Positions 6,838 through 13,270 of a stretch of DNA of 16,841 bases are shown piece after piece. The position numbers and the translations under genes were made by a program. Origin of the DNA: Xanthobacteraceae bacterium (lineage in GTDB: Bacteria > Pseudomonadota > Alphaproteobacteria > Rhizobiales > Xanthobacteraceae). The notes under the pieces are model-generated. The model searched no databases. It had not been told where the DNA came from and saw only the letters and a list, made by a program, of their open reading frames with translations. The stretch is taken from contig JAIESC010000166.1 in NCBI GenBank assembly GCA_019746355.1, positions 1 through 16,841 of the forward strand, written 5' to 3'. The number at the start of each line of letters is the position of its first letter. Position 1 is the stretch's first letter.

Positions 6838-8031
6838 TCAGGACGACGGCTTGTGCAGGACCAGCCAGCTGCCGCCCTTGGCATGCACATACAGGAACGG
6901 CTTGATCGCCTCGCGGTCCGGCGTGCGCCCCACCTTGCCGAGGAGACCGTTGGTTTCCTTCAGCGCCGCGAGACCTTCACGCATCTTGACCCGATCGGCC
7001 TGCACTGTGTCGGGCTTCGCCATGACCTTCCGGGCCTCGATCACGTCCTTCAGGATAAACATGATCTCGTAGGCCGCTGCGCTGTGCAGATCGGCGCTGC
7101 CGCCGAACCTCGCGACATTCTCGGCCGCCTTGCTCGCTTCCGGAGTGACCGGCGCAAAGCTCGTCGGAATGATCAGGCCTTCCGCCTGCTTGGCGCAGCC
7201 CTGCAGCGTCTCGATGCTCGACGACGAGGTAAGGCCGATCAGAAGCTTCGGCTTCACGCCCTGCCGGTCCATTTCCTTCAACACGCCGCAGGTCGTGAAC
7301 GGATGTGCGGAGATCGCGACGATGTCGGCATTGGCGCGCCGCATGTCGCGCACCTGGGTCGAGAAGGTGGTGTCGTTCAGGAGCCACTCGGACGTACCGG
7401 CCACCTGAAATCCGTTGGCCTCGGCTTGCGCCTTCATCACGCCATAGGTCGCGTTCGAATGCGCGAAGTCCTTCTCGACGCCGCCATAGATCGTCTTGAG
7501 ATCGGGATGCGTCGCTTTCACCCAGGCCATCAGCGACTTGTACATCTCGAACTCGCTCGGGACGTTGCGGAACGCCCATTCCGAGATTTTTGCGAGGCCG
7601 CCCTTGGCCGCGACATCGGCGATGATCGGGAATTGCAGGCCGCTGTCGGAGGCATCACCGACCTTCTTCTGCAGGATACCGAACAGGGATTCGGCGACGT
7701 TCGAGCAGGTCGGGCCGACCGCGATAAACGCGTCGGACGAGGCGATGCGGCGAACGACCGAGATGCCTTCCTCTGCGTTGCAGCGGTCATCCAGGAATTC
7801 GATGGCAAACTTTGCCTTGGTTCCGTCGCCGAGCGTCACGCCGCCAGCCTTGTTGATCTCCTCAGCGGCGGCCTTCATGGCCGCTTCGCTGTTGATGCCG
7901 AAGACACGCACGACACCGGACTTCGCACCAAAGCCGGTGATCTTCACGGTGCGGTCCTGTGCCGACGCGCCGGACGTGGAAAGCGCTGTGCCGGCCAGCA
8001 ATGCGGCAATACCTACGATCAGGCATTTCAT
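6838..8031 (-). CDS. Periplasmic substrate-binding protein of a branched-chain amino acid-type ABC importer
   Basis: 397-residue exported binding protein of the leucine-binding type (Peripla_BP_6, type I fold). The signal peptide is MKCLIVGIAALLAGTALSTS, with likely cleavage after ASA at residue 24. The mature protein shows family hallmarks: INSEAAMKAAAEEINKAGGV, EFLDDRCNAEEGISVVRRI, the ligand-side AVGPTCSNVAESL, and the second lobe SEFEMYKSLMAWVKATHPD. ATG 8031 is chosen over a TTG at 8046 because GGGAGGA lies 4 nt upstream and the n-region is then typical. It is first in the minus-strand liv operon, transcribed divergently from the Crp-type regulator. Many such proteins in soil Hyphomicrobiales bind aromatic or other organic acids rather than amino acids. 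The nearby acyl-CoA ligase makes that plausible here, but the ligand cannot be read from sequence. Confidence 0.93.
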   Translation of the reverse strand: MKCLIVGIAALLAGTALSTSGASAQDRTVKITGFGAKSGVVRVFGINSEAAMKAAAEEINKAGGVTLGDGTKAKFAIEFLDDRCNAEEGISVVRRIASSDAFIAVGPTCSNVAESLFGILQKKVGDASDSGLQFPIIADVAAKGGLAKISEWAFRNVPSEFEMYKSLMAWVKATHPDLKTIYGGVEKDFAHSNATYGVMKAQAEANGFQVAGTSEWLLNDTTFSTQVRDMRRANADIVAISAHPFTTCGVLKEMDRQGVKPKLLIGLTSSSSIETLQGCAKQAEGLIIPTSFAPVTPEASKAAENVARFGGSADLHSAAAYEIMFILKDVIEARKVMAKPDTVQADRVKMREGLAALKETNGLLGKVGRTPDREAIKPFLYVHAKGGSWLVLHKPSS

Positions 8032-8226
8032 GGCTTCCTCCCTCAAGGATCGATCAAGCGATTTTTGGCGTTGTTGTTGTCCCAGCCTAACATGTCCGAC
8101 TGGTTTCGCTACGGCGCGTGACAGCGACTTTCAGCCGCCAAAGCCGCCGCACTGCAGCATCGACGCGCATGTTACATAGGAGGAGCCCTCCGGAATGTCA
8201 TCGGATCAACATTCTTCGCGATTCAC
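8032..8226. promoter_or_regulatory. Divergent control region between the liv operon and the Crp-type regulator
   Basis: This 195-nt gap must hold the promoters for both directions. Visible items are as follows. GATCGATC is at 8048-8055. TCGGACA (minus strand) is at 8093-8099, 62 nt before the binding-protein start, with GGACA repeated 15 nt further on. An AT-richer stretch lies at 8060-8095. A very strong AGGAGGAG at 8178-8185 lies 9 nt before an ATG at 8195 that opens a 27-codon frame ending at 8278 and overlapping the regulator start. I could not pick convincing -35/-10 pairs on either strand. Confidence 0.5.
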
Positions 8227-8902
8227 ATGCGATCTCTTGAAGACCTGCTGCAGGCAAGTCCTTGGGCGCAGGACCTGACATCGGAACAACTGCAACGGGT
8301 CCGAGCGACAACCATTGTGCGCGATTTTTGCGGCGGAGGCCGATGTTTGCCACGCCGGCGATCCGGCAAACGCCTGGATCGGCGTGGTCGACGGCCTCGT
8401 TCGCATGGTCAGCCTGTCGTCATCGGGCAAATCGGTGACATTTGCGGCGCTTCCGAGCGGCTCATGGTTCGGGGAAGGCTCTGTTCTCAAACGCGAGATT
8501 CGCAAGCACAGCGTCATCACGGTCCGGCCGTCGCGCGTGGCGCTGATGCCCGACGCGACATTTTTCTGGTTGCTCGACGGCAGCATCGGCTTCAACCGAT
8601 TCCTGCTCGTCCAACTCAATGAGCGCCTCGGTCATTTCATCTCCCTCGTCGAGCATGATCGGCTGCTCGAGCCCGACGCGCGGGTGGCGCGGTCGCTCGC
8701 GGCCATGTTCAATCCTCAGCTCTATCCGGGCACCAAGCGCCAGATCGAACTGTCGCAGGAGGAAATCGGCCATATCGTGGGCGCCTCCCGCCAGCGGATC
8801 AGCCAGGCGCTGCACGCTCTCGAAAGGGTCGGCCTGATCAAGGTCGATTACCGGATGATCACGGTGCTCGATATCGAAGGCCTGCGCCGTTTCGGCGACT
8901 GA
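8227..8902 (+). pseudogene. Crp/Fnr-family transcriptional regulator, frame broken by one base
   Basis: Two adjacent frames together encode a full cyclic-nucleotide-domain regulator of about 224 residues. From ATG 8227 the protein reads MRSLEDLLQASPWAQDLTSE and continues to TTIVRDF. It must then move by one base in the T5 run at 8325-8329 to continue as AAEADVCHAGDPANAWIGVV to the stop at 8902. Removing one T restores a seamless protein. The beta-roll has GEGSVLKR at the phosphate-cassette position and lacks the arginine expected for cAMP, so the ligand, if any, is not obviously cAMP. The Crp-type helix-turn-helix is intact: LSQEEIGHIVGASRQRISQA followed by LHALERVGL. The start at 8227 has no good SD. 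It may be a true pseudogene, a sequencing error in a homopolymer, or slippage. If functional, it probably controls the divergent liv operon and the ligase. Confidence 0.75.
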
Positions 8903-9027
8903 ACCGCCGACAGATTGTCACCGTTCGGACAGTCCTGAGCCTGCCGCTCTGCTAATATGCCTTTCAATACGAGAGCGCGGACAGCGCGCCATGGCTGCAG
9001 CCCATCGCGGCAAAGGGAGGACAACAG
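8903..9027 (+). promoter_or_regulatory. Upstream region of the acyl-CoA ligase gene
   Basis: This 125-nt gap contains TGTC-N8-GACA at 8916-8931 and TCGGACA at 8925-8931, the same heptamer as before the binding-protein gene and in the same orientation relative to its gene. TAATAT at 8953-8958 could be a -10, but no good -35 lies 16-18 nt upstream. GGGAGG at 9015-9020 is the SD for the ligase. A separate ligase promoter is possible, as is read-through from the regulator gene. Confidence 0.4.
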
Positions 9028-10770
9028 ATGGCCCGGCAACGATCAGCCAAGGTTCTTGCCAAGACGAAGAAAGCCGATATCCGCCGCTCCGCTCGTCGCA
9101 AATCCGCTGCCAAGACGAAAACTCAAGCAACGAAAAGGACTGCGTCCGCGCGAGGGCTATTTGCCGGCCTGCAGCCGAACGCCGCGAATTTCACCCCGTT
9201 GACACCGCTGTCATTTCTCACGCGAGCCGCCGAAATCCATCCCGGCCGCCCGGCCGTCATTCACGGTGAGCGCCGCATCAGCTATCGGCAATTCCATGAC
9301 CGGGCGAAGCGGCTCGCTTCAGCGCTGAGACAGGCTGGCGTGAAGCCCGGCGACACGGTGTCGGTGATGCTGCCGAACGTTCCGGCGATGCTTGAAGCCC
9401 ATTACGGCGTGCCGATGCTCGGGGCCATCCTCAACACCATCAACACGCGGCTCGAAGCCGCCACCATCGCCTATATCCTGCAGCACGGCGAAGCCAAGGT
9501 GTTGATTACCGATCGCGAATTTTCCGGACAGGTGGGCCCGGCCCTGGCGCAACTGAAAAAGAAGCCCGTTGTGATCGACGTAGTCGACGCACTGTACACC
9601 GGGCCGGGCGAGCGCCTCGGCAAAGTCGACTATGAAGCGTTCATCGCCAAGGGCGATCCGGATTTCGAATGGTCACCGCCTGCGAACGAGAGCAGTGCGA
9701 TCGCGCTGAACTATACGTCAGGCACGACCGGCAATCCGAAGGGCGTTGTGTATCACCATCGCGGCACCTTCCTCGAGGCCGTCGGCAACATCATGTCATG
9801 GCCGATGCCGGCCAAGCCGGTCTACCTGTGGACCCTGCCGATGTTCCATTGCAACGGCTGGTGCTTCCCCTGGTCGGTGACGGCGATGGGCGGCACCCAT
9901 GTGTGCCTGCGCAAGGTCGATCCGGCGGTGATCTTCCCGATGATCGTCGAGCACGGCGTCACCCATATGTGCGGCGCGCCGACCGTGCTCGGGCTTCTGA
10001 CATCGGCGCCGGCGGAGCAGCGGCGCAGATTCAACCACACCGTCGATATCCAGACCGGTGGCTCGCCGCCGCCCGCCAAGATCATCAAGGCGATGGAGGA
10101 GCTCGGCTTCCGCGTCACGCACATCTACGGCATGACCGAATTGCAGGGACCGTCGACGCTATGCGTGCCGCAGGACGGCTGGGAGGCGCTGCCGCTCGAA
10201 GAGCGCGCAGCGCTCACAGCGCGCCAGGGCGTGCGCTACACCGTGGTCGAGGGTCAGATGGTCGCCGACCAGCGCACCATGCAGCCTGTGCCGCGCGACG
10301 GAAAGACGATGGGCGAGATCATGATCCGCGGCAACACGGTGATGCTCGGCTATCTGAAGGAGCCGCAGGCCACCGCCGACGCGTTCCGCGGCGGCTGGAT
10401 GCACACCGGTGACCTCGCGGTCGAGCATCCCGACGGCTATGTCGAGATCAAGGATCGCGCCAAGGACATCATCATATCCGGGGGCGAGAATGTCTCGAGC
10501 GTCGAGGTCGAGATCGCGCTCTACAAGCATCCCTCGGTGCAGCTTGCAGCGGTGGTCGCACGGCCGGACGAGAAGTGGGGCGAGACGCCCTGCGCCTTCG
10601 TTCAGCTGAAGCCCGGCGAAAGCCCGACCGCGGACGAGATCATTGCGTTCTGCCGCGATCAGCTCGCCCATTTCAAGGCGCCGAAGACCGTGGTGTTCGG
10701 CCCGCTGCCGACGACAGCGACCGGCAAGATCCAGAAATTCACGCTGCGGGAAAGGGCGCGGGCTTTGTAG
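9028..10770 (+). CDS. AMP-forming acyl-CoA ligase (DmdB-like / short-to-medium-chain type) with basic N-terminal tail
   Basis: 580-residue ANL-superfamily enzyme that activates a carboxylic acid with ATP and CoA. The P-loop YTSGTTGNPKGV is at about 229-240, then YLWTLPMFHCNGWCFPW, VTHMCGAPTVLG and the A5-type motif YGMTELQGPST. These are followed by the hinge region GWMHTGDLAVEHPDGY, KDIIISGGENVSSVEVE and the catalytic lysine K567 in TATGKIQKF. It resembles the group containing methylmercaptopropionate-CoA ligase DmdB and plant AAE short-chain ligases; the exact substrate is unknown. Residues 1-42 are unusual: 16 Lys/Arg, one acidic residue, rich in Ala, Thr and Ser, with a repeated AKTK. The start ATG 9028 has GGGAGG 7 nt upstream, and no other start precedes the catalytic domain, so the tail looks real. 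It lies 125 nt after the regulator and converges on bamD. Confidence 0.92.
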   Translation: MARQRSAKVLAKTKKADIRRSARRKSAAKTKTQATKRTASARGLFAGLQPNAANFTPLTPLSFLTRAAEIHPGRPAVIHGERRISYRQFHDRAKRLASALRQAGVKPGDTVSVMLPNVPAMLEAHYGVPMLGAILNTINTRLEAATIAYILQHGEAKVLITDREFSGQVGPALAQLKKKPVVIDVVDALYTGPGERLGKVDYEAFIAKGDPDFEWSPPANESSAIALNYTSGTTGNPKGVVYHHRGTFLEAVGNIMSWPMPAKPVYLWTLPMFHCNGWCFPWSVTAMGGTHVCLRKVDPAVIFPMIVEHGVTHMCGAPTVLGLLTSAPAEQRRRFNHTVDIQTGGSPPPAKIIKAMEELGFRVTHIYGMTELQGPSTLCVPQDGWEALPLEERAALTARQGVRYTVVEGQMVADQRTMQPVPRDGKTMGEIMIRGNTVMLGYLKEPQATADAFRGGWMHTGDLAVEHPDGYVEIKDRAKDIIISGGENVSSVEVEIALYKHPSVQLAAVVARPDEKWGETPCAFVQLKPGESPTADEIIAFCRDQLAHFKAPKTVVFGPLPTTATGKIQKFTLRERARAL

Positions 10771-10774
10771 CGCA

Positions 10775-10796
10775 GGCACGCCACGGGCGGCGTGCC
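10775..10796 (+). terminator. Possible hairpin terminator after the ligase gene
   Basis: GGCACGCC and GGCGTGCC form a perfect 8-bp stem with a 6-nt loop, 4 nt after the ligase stop and between two convergent genes. No T run follows on either strand, so termination is inferred from position and stem strength only. Confidence 0.45.
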
Positions 10797-10808
10797 GCGG
10801 CTACTGGT

Positions 10809-10822
10809 CTAGCTATAGCTAG
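10809..10822. repeat. 14-bp perfect palindrome over the bamD stop codon
   Basis: CTAGCTATAGCTAG is its own reverse complement and contains the bamD TAG. It is AT-richer than its surroundings and carries stop codons on both strands. It may help separate the convergent ligase and bamD transcripts, or be chance. Confidence 0.5.
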
Positions 10823-11718
10823 CTCTTGCTCTGGCTGCTGGAGAACGGCGACTTGATCCCGGTTCTGGCAAAGGCACGGCTGATCCAGGAACTCTTGTTC
10901 TCGGTCGGCTCGAAGCCGCCGGACCTCACCAGCTTGTAGGCGTCCTGGTACCAGCGGCTGTCGGGGAAGTTGTGGCCGAGCACGGCGGCGGCGGTCTGCG
11001 CCTCCTGCGCGATGCCCAGCGCCATGTAGGCCTCGGTGAGCCGGAACAGCGCTTCTTCCACGTGGCGCGTGGTCTGATACTGCGTCACGACGATCTTGAA
11101 ACGGTTGATCGCGCCGGTGAAGCTCCGCTTGCGCAGATAATCGAGGCCGATCGCCATCTCCTTGCCGGCCAGCTGATCGCGCGCCATCTCGATCTTGCGC
11201 TTGGCGTTCTGCGCGTATTCCGAATCCGGATATTTGCGCGTGACCTCCTCGAGCGCGGCGATCGCCTTCTCGGTCTGGCCCTGATCGCGGGTGACGTCGG
11301 GGATGCGCTCGTAATAGGCCGAGCCGATCAGATACTGCGCGTAGGCTGCGTCAGGGCTGCCCGGATGCAGCGTCACATAGCGGCGCGCGGCCGACACCGA
11401 CTCGTCGTATTCCTTGGCCTCGTATCGCGTGTAGGCGGTCATCAGCAGCGCCTTGCGCGCCCAATCCGAATAGGGATGCTGACGCTCGACCTCTTCGAAT
11501 TTCTTGGCGGCGTCCTTGTAGTCCTGCCGCTTGTCGGAGAGGAAGACGCCCTCGTTGTAGAGCTTCTCGGGCGGCTCGTCGGGAGCAATGCCGTCACTCT
11601 TCGCAAACGGGTTCGGGAAGCTGCTGCACGCAGCCACCGGCCACGCGAGCGCAACCAGCACCAGCAGCCTCAGGCCCAGGCTGCGGTTGGACGTGGATGA
11701 TGCGTTACGCCACTGCAT
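10819..11718 (-). CDS. bamD: Outer membrane assembly lipoprotein BamD (ComL)
   Basis: Essential lipoprotein of the BAM complex that inserts beta-barrel proteins into the outer membrane; 299 residues, typical of alphaproteobacterial BamD. The N-terminus has a signal with a lipobox PVAAC and lipidated Cys31. TPR-like helices follow: PPEKLYNEGVFLSDKRQDYK, AAKKFEEVERQHPYSDWARK, YVTLHPGSPDAAYAQYLIGS and YYERIPDVTRDQGQTEKAI. The last of these is the conserved BamD segment. The rest contains KYPDSEYAQNAKRKIEMARD and FKIVVTQYQTTRHVEEALFR. ATG 11718 is used, although its SD is weak; a later start would cut into the signal peptide. It lies 109 nt after lpxC, the conserved neighbour. Its usual downstream neighbour recN is displaced by the transport island. 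Confidence 0.95.
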   Translation of the reverse strand: MQWRNASSTSNRSLGLRLLVLVALAWPVAACSSFPNPFAKSDGIAPDEPPEKLYNEGVFLSDKRQDYKDAAKKFEEVERQHPYSDWARKALLMTAYTRYEAKEYDESVSAARRYVTLHPGSPDAAYAQYLIGSAYYERIPDVTRDQGQTEKAIAALEEVTRKYPDSEYAQNAKRKIEMARDQLAGKEMAIGLDYLRKRSFTGAINRFKIVVTQYQTTRHVEEALFRLTEAYMALGIAQEAQTAAAVLGHNFPDSRWYQDAYKLVRSGGFEPTENKSSWISRAFARTGIKSPFSSSQSKS

Positions 11719-11827
11719 GGCTTGCGAAGGGCCCCCACGCGCCCCCGAGACGCGCCCTATCTATTTGAAAAACAATGGTTGCAAGACCGTTTATGCAAAC
11801 ATTCGGCCCGGAATATGGCGGTTCCGC

Positions 11828-12808
11828 TCAGGAAACGTCGGGGCCGAAAGCCGGAGCCACAAGGCCGGTCGCCAGGTCGGCATGGCCGCGGATCGCGCGG
11901 CGCGGCGCCTCCTGCCGGATTTCGGGGCGGATTTCCGGCCCGTCGACCAGGATCCAGGCCGAGGTGTCGGCCATCAGCGCCGACAGCACGGCGTGGTTGA
12001 GCTTGTGGCCGCCGCAGACCGAACGATAGGTGCCGAGCAACGGCGCGCCGGCCAGCGCCAGATCGCCGAGCGCATCGAGCGCCTTGTGGCGGGCGAACTC
12101 GTCGGCATAGCGCAGGCCTTCCGGGTTCAAGAGCCGGCTCTCGTTGATGACGAGCGTGTTCTCGAACGACGCGCCGAGCGCATAGCCCGCGCCCCAGAGC
12201 TTGGCCACGTCGCCCATGAAACCGAAGGTGCGTGCGCGCGAGAGCTCGCGGCGGAAGGTGGCGGGATCGATGTCGTAAGCCACGCCCTGCTTGCCGATCA
12301 GCGGATGCGTGAAGTTAATGTCGAGCTCGATGCGGAAGCCGCGCGAATTCGGCCGCAGCTCGCCGTAGGCCTCGCGATTGACGACGCGGATCGGCTTGAG
12401 AATCTGGATGTAGCGGCGCGGCGCCGACAGCGTGACGATGCCGGCCCGGTCGATCGCCTGGACGAACGGCTCGGCGCTGCCGTCCATGATCGGAACTTCC
12501 GGCCCGTCGATCTCGATGATCGCGTTGTCGATGCCGAGACCGGCCAGCGCCGCGAGCACGTGCTCGGCGGTCGAGCAGAGCGGGCCAGTGGCGTCGCCAA
12601 GGACGGTCTGGAACTCGGTCGCGGTGACGGCGCGGAAGTTCGCGCGCACTTCGCGGTCCGGATCGCCGCCCACACCGCAGCGCACGAACACGATCCCGGT
12701 GTCGGCCTCGGCGGGAAGAATAGTCAGGGTTGCCGGCAGGCCGGAATGCACGCCAATACCGCTGATCGCGGTCCGCTGGCGAAGCGTCGTCTGTTTTCCG
12801 GCCTTCAT
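11828..12808 (-). CDS. lpxC: UDP-3-O-acyl-N-acetylglucosamine deacetylase LpxC
   Basis: Zinc enzyme of the cytoplasm that removes the acetyl group from UDP-3-O-acyl-GlcNAc, the committed step of lipid A synthesis. From ATG 12808 it has 326 residues. It begins MKAGKQTTLRQRTAISGIGV and then HSGLP, standard for the family. Zinc ligands are visible as His83 in STAEHVLAAL and His241/Asp245 in RHKALDALGD; the catalytic His is near 268 in CGGHKLNH. VPIMDGSA and the SRARTFGF region are also conserved. An open frame extends upstream to 12928, but its sequence is not LpxC-like. The SD before 12808 is poor, so a slightly different start is possible. The gene sits between ftsZ and bamD as in other alphaproteobacteria. 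Confidence 0.95.
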   Translation of the reverse strand: MKAGKQTTLRQRTAISGIGVHSGLPATLTILPAEADTGIVFVRCGVGGDPDREVRANFRAVTATEFQTVLGDATGPLCSTAEHVLAALAGLGIDNAIIEIDGPEVPIMDGSAEPFVQAIDRAGIVTLSAPRRYIQILKPIRVVNREAYGELRPNSRGFRIELDINFTHPLIGKQGVAYDIDPATFRRELSRARTFGFMGDVAKLWGAGYALGASFENTLVINESRLLNPEGLRYADEFARHKALDALGDLALAGAPLLGTYRSVCGGHKLNHAVLSALMADTSAWILVDGPEIRPEIRQEAPRRAIRGHADLATGLVAPAFGPDVS

Positions 12809-13270
12809 GCCCAACTGCAATGCCTCAGCCCAAACGCAATGCGCCAAACGCGCGCATCTGAGGAGGATTGCCCAGCCCCTGATTTTGCCCAAAATGCCGG
12901 TGAAGTTCCGTGCGCCCCGAAGCGCCACATTTCCCCGACAAGACTGGCAAATCCCCCTTACCTGCGAACAATTTAACCCGCGCAGGAATCAGCGCCAACT
13001 CACGCTTTCTTACCGACTGTTACCTCTAAAACGCCGTAAAGCTGCCCAAAACGCGACAGCCGACCGACCGGGTTTACCTGAAAGGCCGCCATTGGCGGCG
13101 GAAAAGACGACGCTGAACGTCGCGCAACGCTCCAGCGCACAAAATAGAAACAACTGATATTTCAGATACTTATACTAAAAACCCCGGTTCCACGCAGGGC
13201 GTCGACCGGTCCGCTTTGCAACGATCCCGGCGCGAAGCCGGGATCGTCCTGATGTTTCAAGCCGCTGCGC
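12809..13270. other. 462-nt gap between ftsZ and lpxC, probable lpxC promoter and leader
   Basis: I see no credible gene here. The gap holds the hairpin after ftsZ (13221-13247), an AT-rich patch at about 13138-13190 that may contain an lpxC promoter, and a 6-bp GCCGCC/GGCGGC stem at 13085-13099. It also carries two recurring short words on the minus strand. GGTAA is at 12958-12962, 13010-13014, 13020-13024 and 13074-13078. TGGGCA is at 12808-12813, 12869-12874, 12886-12891 and 13043-13048. One GAATC methylation-type site is near 12986. No promoter could be placed with confidence. Confidence 0.5.
13221..13247 (-). terminator. Hairpin after ftsZ, probable terminator or mRNA 3'-end
   Basis: ACGATCCCGGC at 13221-13231 and GCCGGGATCGT at 13237-13247 form a perfect 11-bp stem with a 5-nt GCGAA/TTCGC loop, 23 nt after the ftsZ stop. 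The minus-strand sequence after it is TGCAAAGCGG, without a T run. It fits a stabilising or L-shaped terminator for the ftsQAZ transcript. Confidence 0.6.

Noticed and set aside
8045..8060. A possible Fnr-type box around GATCGATC before the binding-protein gene
   Set aside because: The arms do not match TTGAT-N4-ATCAA; only the 8-bp centre is palindromic, and it overlaps the leader just upstream of the SD.
6400..8121. A 573-codon plus-strand frame opposite the binding-protein and livH genes
   Set aside because: It is antisense to clear genes, shows no domain and has composition typical of a shadow frame.
11719..11827. A possible terminator or promoter in the lpxC-bamD gap
   Set aside because: The TTGCA/TGCAA pair before a T-rich stretch gives only a 5-bp AT-rich stem, and TTGCAA to TAGATA spacing is 15 nt; neither is convincing.
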